Positions 12,301-27,300 of a DNA stretch of 64,000 bases are shown here, in pieces. Under the pieces are notes generated by a model, which was not told the DNA's origin, did no database searches, and worked only from the letters and a program-made list of their open reading frames with translations. Each line of letters starts with the position of its first letter. The first letter of the stretch is position 1. A program made the translations under genes and the position numbers. The stretch is from Erythrocercus mccallii. Lineage: Eukaryota; Chordata; Aves; Passeriformes; Dicruridae. The stretch spans positions 605,522-669,521 of the forward strand of contig VZRG01000158.1 of assembly GCA_013397435.1 (NCBI GenBank), read 5' to 3'.

Positions 12301-15300
12301 CTGTGCTGGCTTCAAACCCTGGCTGGCTGTTCCCTGCAGTATCCATCTGAAAGGAAACCACATGGATTCAGAGCATTCCCCTTACACTCCTCTGAATCAA
12401 TACAAGTGAGTGTTTTATTAGCTACACTATAGTCTCTTTTCTCTCATGGGAAAAGTACTTCATTGCTCCTACAAAAATCTCACTCAGTTTATCTGATCTG
12501 TACAATGCAAATGCAAGATTTAGGAAAGTATTTAATAAACTACGAGACAATAGGGACTACTGCCAGCATTTTGCTTAATTTCAAGCTTATTCCTAACAGA
12601 AGAGAAACTGAACAGTAAACGTGACCAGCAAATGCTAGGAACATAAACTTTCACTTTATTTTTTTAATGGCTACTTTTAATTAAATTAAAATATTCTATT
12701 TGCTTTCATAATCACAATGTTACACATTCATGACAGTAATTTGCTCTTACTCCATTCTTAGAATACCTTATAGCAGGTACTGCCTTTGCATCAAACACAA
12801 CTACCCTAAAAAGCAAAGCTAGATCAAATTTAATTCTTAGATATAAAAAGTGATTTGGACAAGAAGGCTTAATTCACTATCACACTAATTAAATCCTTGT
12901 AAAATACTGAATTTATGTAAGCGTTCAAGCTATATCTTATACAGAATTAACAAAAATTCTTGTAACTTACATACATCAATACCTTTCAAATGCCTTCTCT
13001 AGTACAATAAAAAGGCAAGTAGTTATGTAAAAGAAATAAAATTCTCTCTGGTTTCCTACACGGTCTTGTAGCATGGCTCCAGAACACACAGACAAGAAAC
13101 CTCAATCCAAAATTTGCCATGGTAATAGTAATTCCAAAAGCCAAGAGATATCACAGATTAATTTTGACCACTGATGGTCCAACTGTACTGTTCAAAATGT
13201 CTTTTTATAGCACACTAAGGCCACAGTCCCAGTGGTGGTTTTACAGCTGCAATCAGATAGTCTGGAAAAACTATGCTGTGACTGAGATCATCTGCACTCT
13301 GTATAGTTATAACTGCACACAGGAATGAAGACTCTACTGGGCACTATGCAAAAAAGTAATTGCTGTAGCTAAGCTCAAGCTTTCTCTTTCTATAAAAAGC
13401 AATTGTTAATGAGTGAAAAAAATAATCTCTTTGTTAAATTATGAATGTATGGAAACTGCTTGTGAGAGTTTTTTGGACAACAGGTACCTCCACAGTCAGC
13501 CCTTCACTGAAGCTGGAATGTGCAAATCTGAACTGCCTTCTGGAAGAGACAGACATAAACCGGCTCAAACACAAAGTTCCCCTTATCTACCATATAAGCT
13601 CATCTTAAACAGAAACAGTCTTCTCTTTGGGACTATTGCTTACGGCCACAGAAAAACTTCCATCTCCCACTACAATTTTTAACATGCAATTTTTCAGCAT
13701 TCCCCACCACAAAGGTAACAGGAAGCTGTCTTTGTAAGGCTGGAGATGCCAAGACTCTCCCAATAAATACTTGAAGAAAAGAAAGTGGAAGACTTAATAC
13801 TGACTTTCAACTTACATATCCAGTAGTTGTGCTAGCAGCCATCCTGTGAACATCATGACCTTTTTGTGACCTGTGGGCTTGGGGCTTGCATCCTAAAGGG
13901 ACTTTCTGACAAACTGTAAACTATCAGCAGAAACTGAATGAGTCCTGGTTTCTCCCACTACTTGAATATTTATTGTTGACTATAGTTGGTTTCCTTGCTC
14001 AAGACTGGGTCTGTTGTTTTAATTACATGCAGAACTGCCCATCCTAATTTTCTTACATCCAAAAAGCTCTGTACAACACAAACCTGTGCTACATTTACAG
14101 AATTGTGGATGGCACATGAAACAAATACATTGGGCTAAACCTGAGTTCTCCTGTATGAACAATGCTAGCAGACAGACTATTATGAATACTTGCACCACAA
14201 CACAATCTTAATAAAGCAGGCAAATAATACCTAATGTACAGGATTTTGTCAATGCCTGCCAAATAATTAAAAGGAGCTTTGCCATATTGGTCAGGGGTGC
14301 AGTAAAGTCTTTAAAAATGGGGCATTGTTGAGGCAGATGCTAGCATGCTACCAAATACACTGCCCCACTCTTTGCTATCAAATTATAACAAATAATACTT
14401 TTTTTCTTTAAAGGAATGGGAGGGCACAACAAGAAAAACAGCATTTTTCTACAACTGGAGAAAAACAATTCTGAAAACAAGACAATTTCTGAATTGTCAA
14501 GCAACAGCCTTAGATGATATTAAATATTTTTTTCCCAAAGGTATCCATCTGTTAATTTACTACGGAAAGATCCATGAGGACATCTGAATGTAAATCAAAA
14601 GGGCATGTAGAAATATAGCTACAAAGTTATCAATAAATCTTTGATGATATATGACTATGGTATAATACATTCAAAAGTGGTTTGTAAATGCAGCCCTTGC
14701 TATACACCTCTAAACTGGCAGTTTATCTGCAGCTTATCAGTCTATCAAATAAGATCCATTTAAATCAATGAGGTGATTTACCTATGTAAATTATGCTTGG
14801 CTTAACTTCTGAGTCAGCATTACAGAATGCACATTCAGAAACTCTACCTTAAAATCAACTCATTTCAACCAGCTTTTCTGATAGTCATGACGTCCTTGAA
14901 GTTTACACTGTCTCAGAGACAAAGGTTTATTTTAAGAAAGCAGCATTACAAATTATACTTCTCCTTTGCTTCAGTTAGTGTTCTGCTGAGTCCCAAGAAG
15001 ATTGTTCAACATAAAATGTACATAATATAAAAAAGCCTTTCTCAGTAATTTTTCCTTGTTAAAAATGGTCCATGAATTTGCACATCAATAGAAAAAATAA
15101 GAAAAATACAGGGAAGCAGTTCTAATATATTTTATAATACATTTATTTCTCTGTTGGAATGTTTGTCAGCCAGTCAAAATTGCATTATTTTCTCAATCTT
15201 TTTTTAACAGTGGTTAAGGACAGCAGGGGGAGGGGAAGCATATTTAAGTTTTATAGTAGTTTCCCCACAGCTACTGCTCTCACACAATATCCCTGCAAAT

Positions 15301-18300
15301 ACCATTACTTCATTTGGCACATTTTGCATACAATCTGGAATTTCAATTACTTGTTAAATTTCTTTTATTGTAAGATTTTTTTTTTACTATGCATCACACA
15401 ATAGAGTAATAGTAAACCTAAGGGGACATTTTAACAGTGAGGAACTCAAAGTATAAAACAAATTATTTTGATATCTAAAATAACTTTACAGTACAAAGCA
15501 GCTCCTACACACATATGGTAATAATTTGAAAAACTATCTTTTATTGGATTCTGGGTAATAATAATGGCATATGCTTTTTGCAGGTCTTCTCTTACTAAAC
15601 AAATTGATCACAACATAGTTCTTGAAGAAATTAAAATGCTTTGCATGTCTCCAGTTATATAATAGCAAACTGATCACTCAAACAATTGATTTAGAAGTTG
15701 AATATGTAGTTCTGAGTTTTATTTGAACGATACATGCTAAGCTTTGGACAGCTCTTATTGGTCTGGTTATTGACACCATTTGCAGCTTTAACTATTTATA
15801 TTTATAATAGCTCATAAAATTTTCTACTTCAATTTTAGAAGTAGTCTTAATTGCTATTAGTCAAACCAACCATTTTAGCAAATAAGATTCTCTGCAATAC
15901 TACTTTCTGTTCCTTTTTGATAATGTATTATTTAAGAACTACTAAATTTGGAAACTAATTCCTGGAATTGTGCTCAAGTATTTTGAATCCATTTCTCTCC
16001 TCATTTTATCACCCTCTGAGGTAATTAGAGGCAAGAGCATACCTCAATAGCACTTTTTAGTTTAGTGCTTTTGAAAACCTAAATTATTTTAAGTTCACTA
16101 CCATTTCAGTGTCATTTTAAGCTGTAAGTACATGAAGTATGTGATAAAACACTGAATGAAGATCAGACGAGAAGTAACTAATTATAAGAATTTTCTAACA
16201 AAACTAATGGGAATAAAAGTAAAAAGCCCATCTTACTCTTATTAAACACACACTCCAAAATCTGAAGTACCCCACAGCTGAATATTCAAAGTGCATCAAC
16301 TGTGACTCAATACAAGCAACTACTGATACTTATCTGTCCTGCACATCTGTGGAGCACTCTCAGGCTTCTTTGAAATGTTTTCCTCAGTAAAAAAATCTTG
16401 GTTCAACTTACATTAGAAGTAATGCTCGTAATGTGTAAGCCTTCCCAATTCTGCTATTACACGTGAAAACAGACAATCAAATTACTCTCAAAAATTAGAA
16501 TTATTTTAAACTATTTATATTAATATATTTAACATGCTTTGCACACTCTGCAGGGGGCATGCAAACAAATAATGTAAATATAGTACTCAAATATAATTGT
16601 TTAACAATATGTAATGATATTAAATAGCATAAAGTGGCTGCTTTAGAGAAAAGCATTCTTCATCTTTCCTATTTGTATGGCAACTTAGAATGGCTGAACT
16701 TAACAGAATACCAGATACTAATCTAGTTCAAAAAAATTATGAAATACATGCAAGAAGAAGAGGAAAATGAAACACGATTTCATCTTGATAACCAATTGAA
16801 AAGCTGTTAAAAAATAGAAGTGATGACTAGAACAACAGGTTAACATTTATCCCCCCTTATAAACACTGAAATGCAGAGAGCCAGAACGGAGTAAAACCTC
16901 AATGTGGCCACTTGAAATGGCTGAAGAATTCTCCATCTTTCAAATCCTATATGGGTACTTTTGTTCCCTACTTGTGAGTGAAGGCATTTCCACAACTAAC
17001 TTTGCATGGTGACACCACACAGCAAAACAACAAACTAACTAGCACCAGGACAAATTCCCACTTAGCTTTTGTAGTTCTCCTTGTGTAGTTTTCTCTTTGA
17101 AAGAGACTCTTTGCCTAAAATGCCATAAATGCCATCCAGCAACGAAATAAAAAGGACTATTTTCCATCAAACAAAACAAACAAACAAAAGGAAAGAAAAG
17201 GGGGAAAAAAGGAAAGGAAAGGAAATTGACTGTTTTTATTTTTACTGCCAAATTAAAACCAAGCACTATTCACAGAAGTTTGGCTCGGGGGTCCTTTCTG
17301 CCAGAGCACTACTGCCACCTGCAGGGCAGCAGAGCTTTCGTACAGGTGAGCCCGGAGAGCTACCACATCACATTATGGGGAGCAGGTGTGGGTTCTTTTT
17401 TTTCCACCAGGGTTAGTATAACAGCTTAACAGTCATTTCCTTGGCACAAGGGAATCTTAGCAGGCTAATATTTAACAAAGTATGCCCTGGGACAGACATC
17501 CCTGCACGAGACAAACTTCTGGTCTCTCCAGGCAGAGAACACACACACCATACACTAACACAGGAAGGCTATGCATGAAATTAAAGCTCATGCTACAAAA
17601 TGAAAAATTCTGCATGCAAAATGAAAAATTTTATCTGAAGGATATACCAACTTTGTTTCTTGTTGTTTTAAATATAAAATCAAAACTATTTCAGAAGCAA
17701 CAAAAGTTTTATTTAAAAATTACAGTAGATAGCTATCCAAAATGCAGATTTAAAGTAAATTTGTCACAAAGTAGAATAAAAACATAATATTCAGAGTGAT
17801 CACATAGGACTCCAGAAATACGTTCTTGCTTTAAGCAAAAAAAAAAAAAAATAAAGAGCACTAAAGTACAATGTATTAAAGGAAAAATTCCTTTAATATT
17901 TACACATTGCATTTCTTAGTATCAGAGTTCCATATCTAAGACAGTGGCATTAGCAGAATTGAAAATGAATGTGAGGACTGACAAGCAAATCTGATGATTT
18001 TAGAGTCAGATTTAAGAGTGCAGCCTATATGTCAGAGCTCTAAATAATAAGAAACTAGAGAAATTGCATTGGATTTCTCTGTGACAGCACCAGCATTAGC
18101 AAGAAAAATTTAAGACCAACTGTGACACATTTAAAACATCTCCATGCTTCATTCTCTCTTAGAGCATATTTCTGCACTTGCACTTCCTTCAAGTGAAATC
18201 TACAATCCTAGCCCAAGCTCCCCCACTGGCAGACAGGTATGTAAAAGCTTTCAAAGGCTCAAAGGCTGTACTACACCTATGCCATGTGAATTTAGGGTAT

Positions 18301-21300
18301 GGAGAGCCTCAAAAGTTTATCCTTCCTCTAAGCTTTCTCTTCTCCCACTTTAAGACAGTGGTTAGAGTCCACATCACTTGAGGCAACCTGGAAAGGCCCC
18401 TAGGAGCTCTGCTTCCAACGTAAAAGAGATGGAAGGAGCTTCACTGATAAAACCTACACTCTAGTAAGTTTATCATTTTAGACAAAACTTATTCCTAATG
18501 ATTGGCTTCCTATAAGATAATACTGGGAGATACACAAGGAAAATTAGACTATGCACAGATTATAAAGATGTTAACAAGAATAACCACACTATCTCTTTAA
18601 AACAGATTTATTCTGAAGTCTTGAAGAATTACATAAATTTAAAACACTTAAATTAGTTTACATCTCTTTCTCCACACAGTTGCCTGAAAGTTTCAAAATT
18701 CATCAGCATTTCAGTAAGCAAAAAGTGTGCGCACCTTCTACTATTACTTCTAACAATATTTCTAATTGTGCCCTCACTCTGTCTGGTAAAGAACAAAGCT
18801 TCTTTTTCAAAGCATCTCTAGCACTTCACATTGCTTGCTGCCTCTCAGTTCTACAGCTTGACATCAACGTCCCATGTGCTCCTCTTTGTACAAAAAAAGT
18901 CTTTCAGCTTAATAGCATAGTCACAAGACATTCAAAATCAACAGATTTTAACTTTTCATAAAATTGTTTTTCAAACAAGACATCCAGCACTTTCATGGGT
19001 AGAGTGTCAGAATACATCCATAAACTCCAACCCACTGCTCAATAACCAGCTCTGAGACTGAGAGTTCAGAACCTGATGCAAGTTATAGTCCACTCTGTCA
19101 CAACTGGCACCGACAAAGAGTGGGTTAGCCAAAAAAAGTCCCATGATATTTATTTAAACACAAGTATCTTATTTAAAATACTAGAGGGGAGATACTTGCC
19201 TTCTTGTTCTTGAGAATTTCCACTTTTAAGGTTTTCTCTAGAACCACGAAGGCAGAAATATTTTGTTATTCTGAAGTTGCAACCCTTACAAAATCATATG
19301 ACTGTAAAAAGTAGGTTTTTTGAAAAAGCAAGTAAGTGACATGCAATAAAATTAGGAGAACTGGCAAAATGGGCATGTGCTTAGCATCACAGAGTAAACA
19401 CCATTTGAAGTTAGCTTGTTAGAAAAGCCAATCCTGAATCACAGTATATGCAGAACATAGTATGTGGCACATCTACATCTTTCAGGATCAGAATACTACT
19501 AAAATAAAAGAAATGCAATCACATTCATATTTTGTGGCTAGGATACACATATTAAATTTATCTCTTCAAATGACCTTTGAAAAGGGTCATTTTCTGCTGC
19601 CATGTCTCAAAAATTCGGTGGCAAATCAGCAATGAGAAAAAGAGATGCAATCTTTTTTTCTTTTTTTTCCTTAAAAACATTTTTTTAAAATGCAATTATG
19701 TTCAAGTAGAAAGGTTCTAAAAATCTCTGCATGTAACTTCTCAGGTCAGGCAACATTCTTACAGAACAGTCAAATAAAAATTTATATATATATACACGTA
19801 TATAACTGAACAGTTCATACCGTATGTCATAACTGGCATTCCCTCTGTTACAGTACTACTACACAGAAAGGGAAAATCAACAAACTATAAAGTTTGATTC
19901 CTGCAGTTTTCTTTCCATAAAACTGTGCAATAAGTGCTAAGTTTTGCTGGGTTTATATGTAAGTTTTGCCATTTTTATACAGTGATTCTTTAACAGTTGT
20001 GGTAGCTGTGGTGATGTCAGTTATAATTAAGGAATAACATATGGGCTGGAATGAAGAACAAAGTATTTTCAAGCATCTGGATAGTTAAAAAATTCAATGA
20101 GGGGAGTTCTGACTCTACCCACTATTACTATATATACAGTTGCACTTTTACACCTTATATACTTAATTCAACTACAATATTTCTCCATGTTTTTTCCAGT
20201 TAAATTCAGTTCCTTTTGCCTTTCTACTGTTTGAAGAGCCCAGCTACATAAAGCATGTCCATCTGACCACCCAACATACTACAATTCTGTGCTAGAAAAA
20301 AAGTTTTAATTTCAAGTTTATATTTGAACAAGGCTAATATTTTCTCACTTACAAATTGATTGCAGATTTCAATATTCTTTTAAATTTAAACACTTCTTAA
20401 CATGATTACATAGAAAATTAATTTTCAGTCCCTTCATTAGTCAAATAGCCTCTGTTTCTTTATTATTTATGCAAGGGGAAAGACTCATACAAGAACAACA
20501 TTACAAATTTTAGATGTAATGATTCACTTTGTGTTATAAGTAGTAAGAAAACTGGACACTACTATAGCAACTTAAATCAATAATTTTTCAGTGATTCAGT
20601 AAGCTGCAGTTATTTCCTGCATCTCAGCCTACAAAATGCAACCTTAAAGTAATAAGTTTTAGTCTCTAATTCAGCAAAATCAAATACAGAACTACATATG
20701 TCAAAAAATTAACATAAATAGCCTCTGGATAGCTGGTTTTACGAGACGGCTGATTAATATATTACTATCTGACACAGTCATAATGGGCTCATGGTTCATG
20801 TACCAATGTTAGAAGTTTAGGCATGACCCCAACACTCAAGACTGCAGTGATCGTACTTGGAGAAGCAGTACTAGCAATTCACAGACAGAAATCACTTCTT
20901 GATGGCAAACTGAGCAAACATAATCAGTGGTGATTCTGCGGGACCCTACGATATATTTATGGGATCACTGTTCCGAATAAATCTAGGCAGACGTGAAGTT
21001 CATAAAGAGCTGGTGTGGATAAAGCTTGCTAAGTAACCCTGCTTGTCATCTTGAACATATAAAGTCTACTTTATTTCCTGACTTTCCAACAGTTTCTTTT
21101 CTTTAAAGAAGAAAGTATATTTTTTCCCCATCTCAAATAATGAAAATCTATTTACTAACTTAACTTAAGCTAAAAGGCTGAGTGGTGGAAATTTAATATT
21201 TTAAGAAACTCAGAAACTAATTTTTTGGAGGTGATAAATTACTTCCGCATAAAAAAAACCTTTCCAGACTTCTTTATATTTCCTCTTCAGAAAACACACT

Positions 21301-24300
21301 GTTCCATGACCAAGTAAAATGATATTTATCTGTCAAACAAATGAAAGTGAAAGCAAATATTCTAGTTACTTTCATCAACTTGTCCATACCTGTCAACCCC
21401 AGATAATAAAAGGAACTTCACATTTTACAAAGCACACGCATCATTATGTGGTTTATTCTTTTCAAGAATCTTTCTTCCATGAAGAAAAGTCCTGTTCACA
21501 GATGTAGAGGTACATACAACTGATCACAAAACAAAATTGGTTACTGTATTCTAATTCTCAGATGTAGCTCCTAAAAACAAGAGGTGCTACATATGCAAAG
21601 CATCCCATTACCTATAGACAAGTACTACAGAATCACTTTTGCTGAGTTGGAAGGGACCCACAAGAGTCCAACTCCTGGCCCTGCAAAAGACAACAGTGTG
21701 CACAACTGACTACATAAAGCCACAAGTTCCGATGTAATGGGTCACAAATGTAGGAAATTAAATCACAATTTGCCATATTCAGAACAGATGACTTAGCCCA
21801 AACACCAACTCCCAAATCTCTGCCTAACTACAGTGGCTCTAAATTTTTTCTTTTGGATATTACTAATCAAATTCTAATGTAGCTGAAGGGGAAAGAATCC
21901 TTCATTCAAACATTACGTTTGCTGATAAACTGGTGCCTAAAGTACTAAGAGTCTCTAGTAGAATAGAGATGGAAGAAATCTCATTCCCACAATGCATCCC
22001 CTAAACTTCAAGGTCCGCTTCCTGTTAGAACCATGCTGATAAATTCCACGAGATCAACTTTTTTTTTTGCCATATGGATACCACCAGACTTAATTTCTTG
22101 GTGGACAGTCAAAAGCACAAATAACCAAAATTAGCGACATCATGAAAACACTGATTTGAAAAGAGGTATTTGAGCAAGTTTGTATTCTGTTTCATTTTAA
22201 AAGAAAAAAGGCTACCTTTTAACATTCACAGGCTTATCAGATATAACTTGAAGATTGTATACAAACAAAACCAAGAAATAAAGTGGAGAATAGTGAACTT
22301 TAAAAATGTTCAGAAGAAAAAAAAGGTCCCCAATTTAAAGGCTTCATGCTTTCTTATGGCAAAACATAGGTTCATAACATGGTAGTAATCAAAACAGAAA
22401 CCCCTTTCCTGAGACTACATCCAAACTCTATACATGTATATATTTAATACTCTATCTATGTGTTCTAACTCAACCCACACTGGCATTTCAGATGTTTGTG
22501 ACAGAAATATCCCAGAGGCTGGCAACACAAGCTATTTTACTTCAGACTGAATGCACCTTAACATAATGTTCTAGTTTCAGGCCAACCAGGACAGAGTAAT
22601 TAATACTCAGTGCAATCAATCATCATTAAAAGATGTACTCTTAGAAACAGCTCTGCCAAGTGTAAAATAAATAGAAAAGTAGTTGTCAAGGTATTATAAT
22701 CAACTCCAAGGACCTTTTATGGTCAAGCACATGGAGACAGAATAATTCAGATAGGGAAAACAAATATGACATGTGATGGGCTCCTAAAAAGTGAGAAGAG
22801 AAAGAAAGAGAGAAATCTTAACACATTTCAAGAAGCATCAACCAGGGACAAATTCATGGCATTTATAACCCATAAGTGGGAGAGATACTGCTCATGAACC
22901 TTCCTTTGCAAAGGAGATGTGGAAGTACAAAGAAAACAGGTCTCTCATGAAACAGAAAAATGGAAAATCAAGGGCAGGAAAAAAGGGAATGGACTTGAAA
23001 GTCAATTCTTTGAAGATACTTACATAATTATGATGTATACCAAGCAAATACTGTTGCTTACAACTACTATTTCAACACTGAAATTTTGAGCAGACTAGGA
23101 ATTCTTGTCATTCCTTTGTGTAACTTTCCTAGATTTCAGCTGTTTCAACTGCAGCATATGGGCAGTTTCTCTTCAAACGACTCTAGAAAGGTTTGGAAGG
23201 GGATGTTCGTAGATTTGGTGGGGGGATGTTTGGGGTTTTTAATCAACTCAAGCAGAACACCTAAACCATTTTCTACAAGAGTTTCAGCTCAGTGAGAATG
23301 TGTTTGCAGAGCCATAACTTGAAGAGTAACAACCCAGGGCAAGCAAAAATATTACTATACAAGCAGGCTTATTCATTCCCCTGCTTATCTCCAGGGAAGA
23401 TAAATTTGTGCTGAGACAGAGACATAAGCAGTTCAAATTAATTGAAATTGAAGTGGTTACACTTCTGAAGCAATCCAGGCAGTGTGAAATACGTAGGAGT
23501 CCTCTTGACATTAAAAATATGTCAGAAATAGTAACTAATACACATTAGTAGAACCAGAATATAAACTTCCAACAAAATAAGGGACAAACTTCTATAACAA
23601 CTACTAGAACTGAACTTCCAGTTCAGTGACTAGTTATAGAGATATTGAGAGAAAACCCAGCAAAACATAAACATTGAAAAATTTGCCTGCAGTTCAAGTT
23701 CCTGACCACAAGCTTTTATAGCAAATTTTCAACATTCTGACAGAGAGCATTCCAGTTTTAACAGAAGGTGAAAAAGTGTAATTTAACAGCTTAAAAATGC
23801 ATAACTTTTAGAGTGCAAAAACATCTAAAAATGTTCTCAGTAACCGCTTCTCCTTGATTCTATTTTTTCTTCCATGTTTCTGAAAATGTGGTGGAAATCA
23901 AGCAGTTTGTACTAGAATTTAATCTGAAATGTTGTAGTATATTATTATCTTTATCTATATAGTGATATTGCAATAGAGAAATACTGTATTACACATTATT
24001 TTAAGAGGAAAAATCAATTCGTAAATAATAAGGAGGGGCATATACTGGAATCACAAGGTGCTTCTGTGAGGCAATCACTACTCTTGCTGCAAGGTGTCTA
24101 CATAAAATAGCTTCTAATTGTGTTTTTCTTATCCAGAAAGCTAGAGTCACACATCAGAAGTAAAGGACATTATGCCTAAGCGAGAAAATACAAATGAATG
24201 TGTATGAACTGTAGAGACAACTGTTCCAGAATGCTCCATTTACTTTGTAAGTATTATTGCAATAAAGGTGAAGAAAGTAATTAATTGGCATACGTCATAT

Positions 24301-27300
24301 TCAAGGCACTTCAATCTTTCAGCAGTGTAGGATTAACAACTTTATGCTTATTAAAGTCCTTAATATTATTTATGTTACAGTAGTGCTGTGCTCAGAGGCC
24401 CCAGCTAAGACTGAGGTCTCTCCTGAGTATAAGAAAATCATTATGTCATTGAGCCACAAAGAATTCCCTTTCAAAATATTTTAAAAAAACACCAAAACAA
24501 ACACATACGCCCAGTTTAAGCCAAATTATTATCCCTACAGGCTTTACTACAGTTTTTGCTGTTTAGCTCATCTTTTTTTTAATGCCAGAAGGAAGTACAA
24601 GCATACTGCATATTTTCCAATAGACAGGTAAAAGCATAGATCAGAAATACACATCCATGGACCTTTCCCTGCCTTTCAGGGCATTGGGTGTAAGCACACA
24701 GATTTCCTTCATTTATCAGTACCAGAGGTTTGCTTAACTAGATTGCTGTCTCTCTACCTGCTAAAGAACACAACCCCAAGTCAAACCGTGGCATTCGTAG
24801 GTCTGGTGGAATTCTGAATCTAAATGGCAAATTGAGCTGGGACAGATTTTAGGCTCTCACATTTCTCCCTAATCTCAAACTGCTGAGTGTTGAAGTTCAC
24901 AGGGAACAGGCAGAGTCTGCATAAATGTTTTAGAAACATTATTGAAACAGATGGTTCAATATAATGTGTTTCCAAACAAGTAATTGTATATACAAATGTT
25001 AGTACAATCTCTTATTGTAAACATCAAATTTTTTTTCAAATTTTTGTAATGCAAATATTTTTTCCATACTTCAAAAGCTGTACTGTCATAGTCTGCATAA
25101 TTAACTTCTGGGTTATACTAAGTGGCCCACTGAGACTCTTCATTATATTTCACTTGATAAGACCTGTTGGATGAAAGCCAGCCCAACTCTCTCCAGAGTA
25201 AAAAAAAATTATGAATAATTCTTAAAAAAATTAGGTATCTATTAGTAACAAACAAAGCACATACATCCCTCAGATTACTCTGTACTACTCAGTAAAGCTA
25301 GTTAGTCAGATGTTCTATTTCCATTTGTTTGGAGGTAAAATGCTTGACTTATGATCAAATGTTTAGCAATCTAGTGTATGTTGGCCCAGCAGCAACCAGC
25401 CTGCTGAGGATCAGAAGATCTATGTCACAAGGACACTCCTACAGCATCCCCTATGGTCATATGCACTGAGCAACCAGCACCCAACCCAAGTCAGGGCACA
25501 CAGTACAGTCATAAATTGGATTGTATGAAAACACTGGCTGAACCTTTCTGTGGTTTGCTTATTTCAGTGACAGTCACAGCACAAGTTATAAAGATCTTCA
25601 CCCAATACCTCATCCAACCAGTTTTTCCCTAATCTGTCTTATGCTTCTTTTACAAAGAGACTGCAAAGTATTTTGCAGTGCAGCCCTTGGCAATTTAAAC
25701 AGTTCCCTAATTTCCATAGTTTAACACTGGATTTTAATAATCTGTTCCAACAAATCATCTCTGGAATGCATATGCTCTTAAGTGCTTAATGAAAAACAGA
25801 TTTTCAGTGAGATTCCCTATTTTCCTGTCCCAGGGAAGAGCATTGCCAGGTTGCACAATCACACTTTTCACTCTTTTCAAAATGGAGCTACTGGGCTGGA
25901 GCTAGGAGACACCAGGTTCAAACTTCACTCAAAAAACCCAGAAAACCTAAAGCACAATAGAGCAATTGTAGTATTCTTCCCATACACTCATTAATGCAAT
26001 GAACATTTTACAAAACAAAGGAAAGAAACTTAAAACTTTCCTTTTAAAAGTTACCTTTTTTTGTTACATGCCTCAGAACTGTTTGTTAGGATCTAGAAGC
26101 AAATTACATAACCACAGATTAAGATAAGTAGAAAGTAAACTTTAACAAGTTACTTACTGAAAATTCGCTACTTTTACTGATACAGGAATGCAGGGAAGTT
26201 GAGTGGCCCATTTCAATGTAACATCTTGATAAACATTCAACATTTTACTGTGGTTTGCAATTAAAGTGTTTATTGTTCCTTCTTGCACTGTTCAAAGATA
26301 AAAAAAAACAATTTTAGGATGGAAGATATTTCAAAAGCCAGTAATTTTCTTTGAGACTTATATAGTTGTGTTTTCTTTTATTTTTAAGCCATTAGTTGTT
26401 ATAAATTAATTTATTATAAAGCATGAAAAGTTAGGAAAGTTACATTGACACTAACCAAGGACATATGTGATTAATTATGGATACCAATTTCAGCTGCATA
26501 TTACACAATACATGCCACAACTTTCTAAGGTTCTGGCCAGCCATGTTTGGTAATTTAAAACATAAACAAAGACTCATACTGGCCATATTGGCATGCCAGG
26601 ATAGATATGACAAAATACACATTGATTAAATACCTGCTACTTACACTACTCATTAATTCTTTAACTTGTGAATACCAATTAAATGTGTAGGCATTTATAG
26701 GGTCTATTTATAGTATAATTCAAATCAGAAAGTATAAAATGTGAAGATTGCTAAGATCAAATTTCTAAAGATTAAAATATTTTAAGTTCAAAAGGAGACA
26801 TACTGTCAAAAAATTTATCAGATAGTTTTTGAAACATTAAAAGATAATAGGTATTAAGAGTCTATAATTCTAACTAAATATCTAACCAAGTTGTTTCCAC
26901 TAATGTAATAACAATAAACTTTGATATTTTAAGAATCTGTAACTATCAGAATGTCATAAATCAAAAAGTCCTCAAACAGAAGGTCCTCAAACACTAGTTT
27001 ACTCTTCCAAAGACTGTTATTCTTCTGTGTGTGTTGCTTTGAGAGCCTAGGCACCAGACAAGTACCTCGAGTTGGTGATAAGAAAATATTTAGGTTCTAA
27101 AAATTATGACACTTCACAAAAAGTTACATTTGAAAATAAACCTGCTGCCTTATTCAAAAAGACAGCTCCAAATTCTATGATTCTACAGATCATAGACTCA
27201 TAAAATGACTTGGGTTAGAAGAGACCTTAAAGATCATCTAGTCAGGGGTCACCTCCCATTAGACCAGGTCACTCAAGGCCTTATCCCATCTGGCTTTCAA

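Larger units (their letters stand above)
11858..26157 (-). other. BBS9: BBS9 intron 9 (14.3 kb)
   Basis: A long AT-rich intron, poor in transposons compared with intron 5. It has one CR1 tail (21628-21720), a purine-rich run (17169-17225), a TA-rich microsatellite (19782-19804), hairpins at 17874 and 23592, and a coding-like island at about 12140-12350. About 12400-17100, 17900-21600 and 21750-26150 show nothing else that I recognise. Conserved non-coding elements cannot be detected without alignment. Confidence 0.88.

Noticed and set aside
20820..21060. Locally GC-balanced stretch that might be a conserved non-coding element
   Set aside because: Conservation cannot be judged from one sequence and no motif supports it.
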